Notes: a model not told the origin generated them from the letters alone. 64,000 bases of DNA from CBIHON01 sp966211965 (GCA_966211965.1 CBIHON010000026.1:14760-78759); one strand, 5' to 3'; numbered from the stretch's first letter, positions 9,141-17,248 are shown. Numbers and translations are program-made.

Positions 9141-10199
9141 ATGAACACGCCCGACGACAACAAAATCAAACTCACCTCCTTTTCGCACGGCGGCGGCTGC
9201 GGCTGCAAGATCGCGCCCGGCATTCTCTCGGAAATCCTGAAAAATTCCTCCGGCTTCCCGCTTCCCAAAGAATTGATGGTCGGCATCGAGACCGCTGACG
9301 ACGCTGCGGTCTACAAGCTCAACGACGAACAGGCGCTGATCGCCACCACCGACTTCTTCATGCCCATCGTCGATGATCCCTACGATTTCGGCCGCATCGC
9401 CGCGACCAATGCCATCTCCGATGTCTATGCGATGGGCGGCACGCCGATCATGGCGCTGGCCCTGGTCGGCATGCCGATCAACAAGTTGCCGATCGGGATC
9501 ATCGGAAAAATCCTCCGCGGCGGCGAATCGATTTGCGCCGAAGCCGGCATTCCGATCGCCGGCGGCCACACCATCGATTCGGTCGAACCGATATATGGCC
9601 TGGTGGTGCTGGGCCTGGTGCATCCGTCCAAGGTCAAACGCAATGCTGATGCCAAAGCGGGCGACAAACTAATCCTGGGCAAGCCGCTCGGCGTCGGCAT
9701 CCTGTCTGCGGCGCTCAAGAAAAATATGCTGGATGCTAACGGCTATGCGGCGATGATCGCCAACACCACCAAGCTCAACAAGCCCGGCAAGGCGTTGTCC
9801 GGGTTGCCGGGTGTGCATGCGTTGACTGATGTCACCGGCTTCGGCTTGCTTGGACATTTGCTGGAACTGGCGCGCGGGGCGGGACTGAGCGCCAGACTCG
9901 ATATGCCCCATATTCCACTGCTGCCCGGCGTGCAGCAATTGGCCGAGGCCGGTTGCATCACCGGCGCATCCGGACGCAACTGGGCCGGCTATGGAAAAGA
10001 CGTGAACCTGGCCGCCGGCATCACACCAGTGCAGCAGATGTTGCTGACCGATCCGCAAACTTCCGGCGGCCTGCTGGTGTCCTGCGATGCGGAAGCAGTG
10101 GAGAACGTGCTTGCCTTGTTCACGCAGGAGGGTTTTGCCCATGCGGCGGTGATCGGAGAAATGCTTCACGGCCCGGCGCAAGTGGCGGTCGAAGCCTAA
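9141..10199 (+). CDS. selD: Selenide, water dikinase (selenophosphate synthetase)
   Basis: This 352-residue enzyme makes selenophosphate from selenide and ATP in the cytoplasm. The glycine-rich active-site start HGGGCGCKI carries the catalytic Cys20 and Lys23, equivalent to Cys17 and Lys20 of E. coli SelD. Further ATP-binding features include the Asp-rich TADDAAVY and the DVTGFGLLGH segment. Neither selA, selB nor a 2-selenouridine synthase gene is adjacent. The divergent SenA-like gene, separated by about 155 bases, suggests that the selenophosphate feeds selenoneine synthesis, in which case the equivalent name would be senC. Use for selenoproteins or selenouridine elsewhere in the genome cannot be excluded. 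Confidence 0.95.
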   Translation: MNTPDDNKIKLTSFSHGGGCGCKIAPGILSEILKNSSGFPLPKELMVGIETADDAAVYKLNDEQALIATTDFFMPIVDDPYDFGRIAATNAISDVYAMGGTPIMALALVGMPINKLPIGIIGKILRGGESICAEAGIPIAGGHTIDSVEPIYGLVVLGLVHPSKVKRNADAKAGDKLILGKPLGVGILSAALKKNMLDANGYAAMIANTTKLNKPGKALSGLPGVHALTDVTGFGLLGHLLELARGAGLSARLDMPHIPLLPGVQQLAEAGCITGASGRNWAGYGKDVNLAAGITPVQQMLLTDPQTSGGLLVSCDAEAVENVLALFTQEGFAHAAVIGEMLHGPAQVAVEA

Positions 10200-10296
10200 C
10201 TTTCATTAAACAAAGCAGCGGAACTTCTCCCCACCTCTTCATTCATACCTTGAGCCGCAGGCAGAAAGAAATTCTTCCATGTAAATCAGCCGCAAG

Positions 10297-11370
10297 ATGC
10301 CAATTCCCTCCTCTGAAGTCCCGCTGGTCAGCGTCATCGTGCGCAGCATCGGCCGCCCTGAACTTGCCGTCGCACTGGATTCCGTTGCCGGCCAAACCTA
10401 CCCCAATATCGAGATTGTCGTCATCAACGCGCTGGGTTGCGACCATCCTGCGCTACCTGCAAATTGGGGACCGTTTCCGCTGCGCCTACATGGCAACGGC
10501 ACGGCACTCAAGCGCAGCGCCGCCGCCAATGCCGGCCTGGACCAAGCGCGCGGCAAACACATTATTTTTCTCGACGATGACGACTACTTCGCGCCCGGCC
10601 ATATTGCGCTGCTGGCCGCAGCGCTGGCAAAGCAGAGCAGCGTGCGCGCCGCCTATACCGGCGTGGAAGTGGTCGATGCCGATGCACAAGTGGTAAACGG
10701 CGTCATCAATGAACCCTTTCATCGCCTGCGCCTGCTGCAAAAAAACTACCTGGCGATTCATGCCGTGCTGTTCGAACGCTCGCTGATCGACAATGGCTGC
10801 CGCTTCGATCCGGAACTGGAGATCTACGAGGACTGGGATTTCTGGATCCAGGTGTCGCAGCACACTCCTTTTTTTCATATCGATACCATCAGCGCCTACT
10901 ACCGCGCAAGCCGGTTCTCCTCGGGCGCCGGCGCAGGCATCGACTGCGACGAAACGCTCAAGGCAGCGGGGAGCGGCAAGGTATTTGAAAAGTGGAAGCA
11001 TGTGCAGATGAAGCTGGCCGCGACCATCCAGGCCCTGCTGCAGCAAGGGCTGCAATTGCAACGCAGCAAGCGCGCGGCCGAGGCCAGGCAGCTATACGAA
11101 ACCATCTTGTCGATACAACCCGACAACCTGAATGCCTTGAACCTGCTGGGCATGATTGCCTATGAAGTCCGCCAATTTGAAACTGCGCAGCAATTGATCG
11201 GCAAGGCGATTCGTTTGAACGACAGTATTGCAGGACTCCATCTCAACTATGGACTGGTCTTGCAAGGGCAAGGGAAAAAGCAGGATGCGATCGGCAGTTA
11301 CCGACGCGCCTTGGCCCTGGCCCCGGAAAGCGCGGCAATCAAGGCGAAGCTGGCCGGCCTCGGGGCCTGA
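10297..11370 (+). CDS. GT2-family glycosyltransferase with C-terminal TPR repeats
   Basis: The N-terminal 220 residues are a GT-A-fold family-2 glycosyltransferase: VSVIVRSIGRPELAVALDSV at the start, the metal/nucleotide-binding motif IIFLDDDDYFAPGH (DxD) and a later acceptor motif EDWDFWIQV. The last 110 residues hold about two to three tetratricopeptide repeats (NALNLLGMIAYEVRQFETA; GLVLQGQGKKQDAIGSY). It lies 97 bases after selD on the same strand, but the ribosome site is weak. SenB, the selenosugar synthase of selenoneine pathways, is a glycosyltransferase of a different (GT-B) type as I recall, so this is not an obvious SenB. A role in cell-surface glycan synthesis is equally possible. 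Confidence 0.8.
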   Translation: MPIPSSEVPLVSVIVRSIGRPELAVALDSVAGQTYPNIEIVVINALGCDHPALPANWGPFPLRLHGNGTALKRSAAANAGLDQARGKHIIFLDDDDYFAPGHIALLAAALAKQSSVRAAYTGVEVVDADAQVVNGVINEPFHRLRLLQKNYLAIHAVLFERSLIDNGCRFDPELEIYEDWDFWIQVSQHTPFFHIDTISAYYRASRFSSGAGAGIDCDETLKAAGSGKVFEKWKHVQMKLAATIQALLQQGLQLQRSKRAAEARQLYETILSIQPDNLNALNLLGMIAYEVRQFETAQQLIGKAIRLNDSIAGLHLNYGLVLQGQGKKQDAIGSYRRALALAPESAAIKAKLAGLGA

Positions 11371-11390
11371 AACACCGGCACAATCCCCCC

Positions 11391-11420
11391 TTGACAAAAA
11401 CCCGGTCGATCCCATACAGT
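11391..11420 (+). promoter_or_regulatory. Sigma-70 promoter for the leuA leader transcript
   Basis: A perfect -35 TTGACA (11391-11396) is followed after 18 bases by TACAGT (11415-11420). The expected transcription start falls at about 11427, which is exactly the A of the leader-peptide ATG. Confidence 0.75.
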
Positions 11421-11426
11421 TACTGA

Positions 11427-11513
11427 ATGTTCACCGCAAAACCTCATTCTCTCGCACTACTATCCAGCGCCGGCGCCCTGCCAGCGCTGCTGCGACTGCG
11501 TATCGCGCTCTGA
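11427..11513 (+). CDS. Leucine-rich leader peptide of leuA (attenuator, probably leaderless)
   Basis: A 28-codon ORF starts at ATG 11427 and ends at TGA 11511-11513. Eight of its 28 residues are leucine, including tandem CTA codons (CTC GCA CTA CTA) and a terminal LLRLRIAL. It precedes leuA, and leucine-codon-rich leader peptides upstream of leucine genes are the hallmark of transcription attenuation: slow translation at low leucyl-tRNA changes downstream RNA folding. The start lies six bases after the -10 box, so the mRNA would have no 5' untranslated region. No U-tract terminator is obvious between it and leuA, so the downstream mechanism is unclear. Confidence 0.65.
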   Translation: MFTAKPHSLALLSSAGALPALLRLRIAL

Positions 11514-11604
11514 TCCCCCGCACCTGTTTGTTGTTGTCCTCCTGGCGCAAAGTACCGCCGGATCCAGTCAGACCCAGATTCACCCTTTAGAAAGCCGGCG
11601 CCGC

Positions 11605-11715
11605 ATGCACTTCAAGTCCATCCTCGTAAAGCTCATCACAGGCGACACCATCGCCATGATGATCTTCGCGCGTGCGCTTGCGCTGCTACCGCTACCGATC
11701 GGTTGCCTGGCCTAG
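11605..11715 (+). CDS. Second small ORF in the leuA leader (uncertain)
   Basis: A 36-codon ORF (ATG 11605, TAG 11713-11715) lies between the leader peptide and leuA. It reads MHFKSILVKLITGD then a hydrophobic, Leu/Ala-rich end (FARALALLPLPIGCLA). It has no convincing Shine-Dalgarno site. It could be a second regulatory ORF, a small membrane peptide or chance. The rest of 11514-11790 holds no other gene; GC-rich copies of GCCGGCGCC at about 11469 and 11594 could support long-range folding. Confidence 0.3.
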   Translation: MHFKSILVKLITGDTIAMMIFARALALLPLPIGCLA

Positions 11716-11790
11716 CGTTCCGTGGCCGCCCGGCAGCCTTCGCGCCACACCCCGCCCCCTTCGCTTTCAAAAATTTTAAAAGGATGCATC

Positions 11791-13491
11791 ATGATGTTGA
11801 CCAATCCGGCAGCGAAATATCGCGCCTTCCCGCCTGTTCAATTGACCAACCGGACATGGCCTGACAAGATCATTTCCAAGCCGCCGATCTGGATGAGCAC
11901 AGACTTGCGTGACGGCAATCAGGCCTTGATCGAGCCGATGAGTTCAGAAAAGAAATTGCGTTTCTTCGAGATGCTGGTGCAAATCGGATTGAAGGAAATC
12001 GAAGTCGGTTTTCCTTCCGCATCGCAAACGGACTTTGATTTCGTGCGCAAGCTGATCGTAGAAAACCGCATTCCCGACGACGTCACTATCGAAGTGCTCA
12101 CGCAGTCGCGGGAAGACTTGATTCGCCGCACCATCGATTCCTTGCAGGGTGCAAAGCGTGCAATTGTCCATCTCTATAATCCGATCGCGCCGACTTTCCG
12201 CCGCATCGTATTTGGCATGTCGCGCGAGGAAGTCAGGGAAATCGCCGTGTCGGGCACGCGCCTGATCAAGCAATTGACCGACGAGCGTCCGGAAACCGAA
12301 TGGGTATTCCAGTACTCGCCGGAAACCTTCAGCATGGCGGAACTGGATTTCTCCAAGAACGTCTGCGATGCGGTATCCGAAGTCTGGCAGCCGACCCCGC
12401 ACAGCAAAATGATCATCAACCTGCCAACAACCGTCGAATGCAGCACGCCGAACGTGTATGCCGACCAGATCGAATGGATGCACCGCAAGCTGGCGCGTCG
12501 CGATTCGATCATCATCAGCGTCCATCCGCACAATGATCGCGGTACGGCGATCGCCTCGGCCGAATTAGCGGTGATGGCCGGCGCGGAACGGGTCGAAGGC
12601 TGCCTGTTCGGCAACGGCGAACGCACCGGCAACGTCGATCTCGTCACCTTGGCGATGAATCTCTATACGCAAGGCGTGCATCCCGGCCTGGATTTTTCCG
12701 ACATCGACTCGGTCCGCAAATGCGTCGAGGAATGCAATCAATTGCCGGTTCATCCGCGCCACCCCTACGTCGGCGACCTGGTGTTTACGGCGTTCTCGGG
12801 CTCGCATCAGGATGCGATCAAGAAAGGCTTCGCGCAGCAGAAGCCGGACGCAATATGGGAAGTGCCTTACCTCCCAATCGATCCGGCCGATCTCGGCCGC
12901 AGCTACGATGCCGTGATCCGCGTCAACAGCCAGTCCGGCAAGGGCGGCATGGCATATTTGCTGGAGCAGGAATACGGTCTGGCTTTGCCGCGCCGTTTGC
13001 AAATCGAATTCAGCCGCGCGGTGCAAGCGGTAGCCGACGCCAGCGGCAAGGAAATCGCGGCCGACGACATCTACGCGATTTTCAATCGGGAATACCTCGA
13101 TCAATCCGTTCCCTATTCCTATTTGGGCCATCGGATGCGGGAAGATTCGGCGCGCGACGAACCGGTGCAGATCGACATCGATATCGCGCTTGAAGGCAAG
13201 CGCACCACGCTGCAAGGCATGGGCAACGGACCGATCGATGCCTTCGTCAACGCGCTCGGGCTCGACATCAAGCTGATGGATTACCACGAGCATGCAATCG
13301 GCTCCGGCGCCAATGCACAGGCGGCCTGCTATGTCGAACTGCGCCTGGACAACGGGCCGACGCTGTTCGGTGTGGCGATCGACGGCAATATCGTGACGGC
13401 CTCGTTCAAGGCGGTGTTCAGTGCGATCAACCGGCAGTTGGCAATAAGACTGCGATCAACTACCGGACAAATCCCAGAGATTGTGACATAA
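11791..13491 (+). CDS. leuA: 2-isopropylmalate synthase
   Basis: LeuA condenses acetyl-CoA with 2-oxoisovalerate, the committed step of leucine synthesis, in the cytoplasm. The 566-residue protein is of the longer class typified by enzymes starting NPAAKYRAFPPV. The HMGL-like TIM barrel has the catalytic start STDLRDGNQALIEPM and metal-binding HxH in SVHPHNDRGTA. The C-terminal third is the LeuA regulatory domain that binds leucine for feedback inhibition (around GNGPIDAFVNAL). ATG 11791 is chosen because AGGA lies seven bases upstream. It is regulated by feedback and probably by the upstream leader ORF. There is no obvious terminator after the stop; a weak CAGCTTC/GAAGCTG hairpin lies at 13510-13536. 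Confidence 0.97.
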   Translation: MMLTNPAAKYRAFPPVQLTNRTWPDKIISKPPIWMSTDLRDGNQALIEPMSSEKKLRFFEMLVQIGLKEIEVGFPSASQTDFDFVRKLIVENRIPDDVTIEVLTQSREDLIRRTIDSLQGAKRAIVHLYNPIAPTFRRIVFGMSREEVREIAVSGTRLIKQLTDERPETEWVFQYSPETFSMAELDFSKNVCDAVSEVWQPTPHSKMIINLPTTVECSTPNVYADQIEWMHRKLARRDSIIISVHPHNDRGTAIASAELAVMAGAERVEGCLFGNGERTGNVDLVTLAMNLYTQGVHPGLDFSDIDSVRKCVEECNQLPVHPRHPYVGDLVFTAFSGSHQDAIKKGFAQQKPDAIWEVPYLPIDPADLGRSYDAVIRVNSQSGKGGMAYLLEQEYGLALPRRLQIEFSRAVQAVADASGKEIAADDIYAIFNREYLDQSVPYSYLGHRMREDSARDEPVQIDIDIALEGKRTTLQGMGNGPIDAFVNALGLDIKLMDYHEHAIGSGANAQAACYVELRLDNGPTLFGVAIDGNIVTASFKAVFSAINRQLAIRLRSTTGQIPEIVT

Positions 13492-13537
13492 CAAAAAACG
13501 AAGTTTCCATCAGCTTCCTCCCTCGGGAAGAAGCTGG

Positions 13538-13582
13538 CCGAATTTTCGAACAGCATGCAACACCAGGCCGACGCCGATGCTG
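13538..13582 (-). pseudogene. Short 3' remnant of a YegD/DnaK-like gene
   Basis: Read on the minus strand this 45-base stretch gives SIGVGLVLHAVRKFG, matching the C-terminus SIGAGLALDAVRKFG of the intact YegD-type gene at 31941-33194, with closely similar DNA. No stop follows at the matching place and nothing upstream matches, so it is a scrap of a second copy. The remainder of 13492-13708 shows no gene. Confidence 0.6.
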
Positions 13583-13708
13583 TCAGACTGAGTAGCCAGG
13601 CCAGACGCGGATGCGGCGAAAGACGGAAACTTGTTTTTCGTCTTCCGCCGCGCTCCTTTGCTTTGGACGTGCTATCGATGTCCATTTCATACTTCCTCAA
13701 TCGGACGA

Positions 13709-14239
13709 CTACCCCGCGCGATAGGTTTTTGGCGGGGGTGCCTGCACCGCATCGGCAAGCAGCTCTGCATGCACCAGCACGGGCACGATGAAGAGCAGTT
13801 TGCGTTCAGAGTAACCAGGTCCATGCGCATGCATGCGGAAATGCCCGCGCCGCCAGTGCGGCGGCATTGCATGGCCATTGCCGCTTGCCAGCGGCACATC
13901 GGGCAGCGATGCCGGCCCGACCACGATGCGGTCATATAGCGAAGCGATCTTCTTGCGAAGCTTCGGCTCTCGTTTGATGCGCCTCCGGGCGTCGCTATAT
14001 TCGCGCACGGTGACGCGCCGCGCTTCCTTCAAACCCAGATAGAGAAACACCTTGGCCAAGTAGGCAACCAGTTCAACCATGCGCCGCTCGTTTTCTTCGG
14101 GCGAATGGGGAAGCGGATTGTTAGGCAATAATTTCCCGCCCCATTCCGACAATGCCGTGTCCGACGAAACGATCGGGCGTTGCAGCTGGTAATAGCCGCT
14201 GAAACAGCCCTCTTCCTTCATGATGACAATGAATTCCAT
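13709..14239 (-). CDS. Hypothetical protein, mobile-element type
   Basis: I do not recognise a function. The 176-residue product has a basic central region (ARRRIKREPKLRKK) and a C-terminal phrase PPHWRRGHFRMHAHG that recurs in uncharacterised phage and integrative-element proteins. Two in-frame starts are possible (14239, or 14221 giving MKEEGC). It lies next to the AP2-like gene on the same strand, 60 bases downstream of it, and may form a small accessory operon with it between leuA and the RHS remnants. Confidence 0.6.
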   Translation of the reverse strand: MEFIVIMKEEGCFSGYYQLQRPIVSSDTALSEWGGKLLPNNPLPHSPEENERRMVELVAYLAKVFLYLGLKEARRVTVREYSDARRRIKREPKLRKKIASLYDRIVVGPASLPDVPLASGNGHAMPPHWRRGHFRMHAHGPGYSERKLLFIVPVLVHAELLADAVQAPPPKTYRAG

Positions 14240-14299
14240 GAAGCGCGGGCGAAGGATACCTTTATGGCAGGCTTTCGCCCGGCATCGTCGAATCGCGGA

Positions 14300-15127
14300 C
14301 TACTCATCATCGTCACGCACGCGGACACTTTGACGCGACCTATTTGCGGGACCGAACTCCGCCTCCCATGCCGCCCGTTGCGCCATCGCCAGGCGAAATG
14401 CCTCTTCTTCCATATCGGGCTTGATCCGGAAATAGCTGCTTTTGCGAATGCCGCCAGCACGATAACTGGCATGCCAATACGCCAGGTCGGAAGTGATGTT
14501 GCCGACAGAATCACGCTTGACCACTCGCGTGCGCAATACCCCAGGCTGGCCTGAAAGCGTTGGGTTTTTGTAGCGGTCGCCTATCTCCTGGGGTTTGGCT
14601 TCCCTTGCCAATTCCGGCTCGGGAACCTGAGCCTTTATCTGCGGCAAGACCGCGCTGGTGGCTTTCCGTGCTTCCTCGCCCAACAGGAAATGCCCCTCGA
14701 TTTCCGCCAGCATGTCCATACGGGACATGATCGCCATGTCTCTGGCCTTGTCGCCGTACTTGCTGACTGCGAACGATCGGGTCTTATTTTTGCCATTCGG
14801 CAGCCTGATCCGGGCAATCCAGGTTTCGCATCCGCTAGCCGATTTCACGTAATGAAGGCCGGGTATGCCGGTGGTATTGGATTTGCGGACGATGGCCCGC
14901 TGTTCCTGGCACGTGTAGGGCGTCATCTCTTGCAGCACCTGATCGCGGAAGGCGACCGCTTTCGCAAGCGCGGCCTCGGTGCCGCCGTGCTTCAGGTCGG
15001 GGAACTGCTTTTTTATCAGAACGCCCCGGCGCATAATCTTGACAGTCCAGGCCCAGGTCTGCGTTTTTTTATCGTGACGTCGGCCGATTCCGTAAGGGTA
15101 GGGAGAGGAAGGGGTTTTGCGAGGCAT
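14300..15127 (-). CDS. Protein with repeated AP2-like DNA-binding modules
   Basis: This 275-residue basic protein shows about three related modules of the AP2/ERF-like fold that in bacteria occurs in phage and homing-endonuclease proteins. Each module has a glycine-aromatic start, a central W or Y strand and an alanine-rich helix: around residues 10-65 (YGIGRRHDKKTQTWAWTV), 90-145 (GIPGLHYVKSASGCETWIAR) and 195-260 (GVLRTRVVKRD, LAYWHASYRAG). No nuclease motif is visible. The role may be sequence-specific DNA binding, possibly regulatory or in recombination. This is fold-level inference. No strong ribosome site precedes the ATG. Confidence 0.6.
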   Translation of the reverse strand: MPRKTPSSPYPYGIGRRHDKKTQTWAWTVKIMRRGVLIKKQFPDLKHGGTEAALAKAVAFRDQVLQEMTPYTCQEQRAIVRKSNTTGIPGLHYVKSASGCETWIARIRLPNGKNKTRSFAVSKYGDKARDMAIMSRMDMLAEIEGHFLLGEEARKATSAVLPQIKAQVPEPELAREAKPQEIGDRYKNPTLSGQPGVLRTRVVKRDSVGNITSDLAYWHASYRAGGIRKSSYFRIKPDMEEEAFRLAMAQRAAWEAEFGPANRSRQSVRVRDDDE

Positions 15128-15199
15128 GCTTATTTTGCGTCAAGATCCGTACTGTGCCCTGCAGGGCATTTCGTTTCATAACATTTTTGCTGGTTCTTT

Positions 15200-15295
15200 C
15201 TTACCACAACCCGATCTCCCAATCCCACCGCTGGCCCTGAAAGCGCAAGCTCGGCTGAGCTTCATCCGTGAGTTCCTCCTCATCCATTGCCGGCA
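15200..15295 (-). pseudogene. RHS C-terminal core remnant
   Basis: Minus-strand translation gives LRFQGQRWDWEIGLW followed by a stop, matching the RHS core phrase RFQGQQWDWETGLYYNR. Homology with the intact RHS genes covers only several tens of bases (about 15205-15260), perhaps reaching about 15290. It is the most distal orphan fragment of the RHS array. The rest of 15128-15364 shows no gene. Confidence 0.7.
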
Positions 15296-15364
15296 TGGGC
15301 ATTGACCAGGTCGGCCGCTTCGCCCTGCGGTACATACACCGGTATATCTAGTGCGTCCTCTTTT

Positions 15365-15847
15365 TCAATTTCGTTGAAAATATCGAACAATCACGAATCC
15401 GATTAACGCAACTAAAAACGGCAAGATGGTAGAGCAAATAAAGAGAGAAAGATCGCGCACCAATATGTCAACCAATCGCGGAAATCCATCTGGTGAAGAG
15501 AACCAATCATGATAATTATGGCGCTCTGTATATGGCCAATAGGTGAGTAAAGAAAGTTGAGCTAGGGATTGTAGTCTGGGTCCAATGGACTCCATCCCAC
15601 ACCCCCATCCAAATGGGAAAGCAAGCCAGCCAAACCACAACGCAGTCTTATAAGCAAGCCGTTTGCGTGGTACTGACTCAGTCAATAGCCAGGATCTACG
15701 TCCAAGAGAATTGATAGACGAAGATAACGCTACTGCGCTGAAAACCGTGACAAAGATAAACTCTCCTAAAATCGCCGGAAGAACGGCCATTTCAACTGAA
15801 GCAAAAATAGTAAGTAAGACTATGCCAATAAAGAATAACAGCCGCAT
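15365..15847 (-). CDS. Membrane protein, candidate orphan immunity protein
   Basis: The 160-residue product has about four predicted membrane helices (residues 1-22, 25-48, 66-84, 130-156) and no recognised domain. Its base composition is AT-richer than flanking housekeeping genes, which is usual for toxin/immunity cargo. It lies immediately downstream of a broken RHS tip, the usual place of an immunity gene, so it could protect against an inner-membrane-acting or periplasmic toxin whose gene has been lost. That role rests on position alone. Confidence 0.55.
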   Translation of the reverse strand: MRLLFFIGIVLLTIFASVEMAVLPAILGEFIFVTVFSAVALSSSINSLGRRSWLLTESVPRKRLAYKTALWFGWLAFPFGWGCGMESIGPRLQSLAQLSLLTYWPYTERHNYHDWFSSPDGFPRLVDILVRDLSLFICSTILPFLVALIGFVIVRYFQRN

Positions 15848-15861
15848 AAAATTTCACTTTC

Positions 15862-16108
15862 TCAGATTCGCTTTTCAAACACCGTGCACCACTCGCAGGC
15901 CGCGGCCACTAATCCACCAATTTCATCCATGCTTGAATCGATGTATGAAACAAGATTCGTAGGATAGCTATAGTAGTTCAATCCACCCGCAAGCTTGATC
16001 GGATTTGGGAGAGATACCGCCGCATTGCCGGGTCGTAATACCGATAGCGGTTGTAATACAGCTCGGTCTCCCAATCCCACTGCTGGTCCTGGGACCTCAA
16101 ATTCGATC
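15862..16108 (-). pseudogene. Frameshifted orphan RHS tip
   Basis: From about 16108 to 15940 the DNA is very similar to the last part of the RHS core (WDWETELYYNRYRYYDP, then PIKLAGGLNYYSYPT). A one-base deletion in the YLSQDP codons puts the two halves in different frames. After YIDSS the sequence diverges into a short end (MDEIGGLVAAACEWC, stop at 15862), the remains of a different toxin tip. Orphan tips of this kind lie downstream of full RHS genes and can replace the resident tip by recombination. Confidence 0.8.
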
Positions 16109-16131
16109 GGTATTACGGCCCTTCTATGGCC

Positions 16132-16941
16132 TTATTGACGGTAACCTTGATCCGCAGCGAGGCTATACCACTTCAACGCTTCTTGATGATTTTGCGTCAC
16201 ACCTTTGCCTCTCTCGTACATCTCGCCTAGCGCATGCTGCGCTTTTGCAAGACCTTGGTTAGCGGCCATGAGGTACCACTTCACGGCTTCTTTGTAGTCC
16301 CTGGTTACTCCTTTTCCCTCGGAATACATTGAACCAAGATTGAATTGTGAGTTGGGTCCACCCTGTTCGGCTCCCACCCTATACCACTTCATAGCTTCCT
16401 TGTAGTCCTGGGTCACGCCATTGCCATTGTAATAACATTCTGCAAGACTGTACCAGGCTAATCCAATACCCTGATCGGCCGCCAAACGATACAACCTCAC
16501 AGCCTCCTTATAATTCTTGGCGACCCCTTGACCTTTGTGATACATGTTCGCAAGGTTCTGTTGTGCTGGGCCAAAACCTTGATTGGCTGCCAAGCGCAAC
16601 CATTTCGCCGCTTCCATATAGTCTTGTGCGACACCATTCCCATCCCGATACATCCCACCAATTTCATATTGCGCAGCGGCAAAACCTTGATCGGCAGCCA
16701 GTCGATACCATTTCAGGGCTTCACCATAGTCTTGCGTGACCCCATGCCCATTGGAATACGCAATGCCGATCAAACGTTGTGCCTTCATATTTCCTTGATT
16801 TGCCAACGGGCGTATTAACATAAGCGCGTGCGCGTAGTCACCTTTGTCATAAGCGCTAAGTGCATCGCCGAATTGATCCGCTTTCGCTGATCCGATGCAT
16901 AGCAATAGTGTGATGGCGATTCCTATAATTGAGTTTTTCAT
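16132..16941 (-). CDS. Secreted Sel1-like repeat protein
   Basis: The 269-residue protein begins with a Sec signal peptide (MKNSIIGIAITLLLCIGSAKA, cleavage near ADQ) and then consists of about seven Sel1-like repeats of 36 residues with the pattern AQxxLGxMYxxGxGVxxDYxEAxKWYxxAAxQG. Sel1 repeats are protein-interaction solenoids. It is the first intact gene downstream of the first RHS gene and ends about 24 bases before a displaced RHS fragment. Periplasmic Sel1 proteins occur as immunity partners of type VI effectors, so it is a candidate immunity protein. That role is inferred from position. Confidence 0.8.
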   Translation of the reverse strand: MKNSIIGIAITLLLCIGSAKADQFGDALSAYDKGDYAHALMLIRPLANQGNMKAQRLIGIAYSNGHGVTQDYGEALKWYRLAADQGFAAAQYEIGGMYRDGNGVAQDYMEAAKWLRLAANQGFGPAQQNLANMYHKGQGVAKNYKEAVRLYRLAADQGIGLAWYSLAECYYNGNGVTQDYKEAMKWYRVGAEQGGPNSQFNLGSMYSEGKGVTRDYKEAVKWYLMAANQGLAKAQHALGEMYERGKGVTQNHQEALKWYSLAADQGYRQ

Positions 16942-17248
16942 TTTCTTAAATTTAAACGATCTCTAATGCAATTAATGCGAGCCAAGACTACACCGAACAA
17001 CGGTCCGAATTCATAGAATTTCCATTGATCACTTAACGATCAATGGGCCATTTTGATAAAAACAGAAAATTTCCTCGCCTCCTGCCAGGGCGGTTTATGC
17101 GAGTTAGCCACCCATATTCGCCCGCCATGAACGCACTAGCATCATCAGGTGCGGGCACCACAGATAAATATTGACCAGCTCCAGCACCGTGAAAGCGTGC
17201 GTGCATTTTTTGCCAAATCGCAATAGTGAACCTTGCTAAAGCATTGCC
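16942..17248. other. Gap downstream of the first RHS gene
   Basis: No ORF is firmly supported. A perfect hairpin CCATTGATC/GATCAATGG lies at 17022-17046 and could end minus-strand transcripts. Between about 17103 and 17215 the minus strand has a GC3-rich frame (GKKCTHAFTVLELVNIY, then WRANMGG and a stop) that looks like the end of a former gene, but I cannot place it. Confidence 0.35.
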
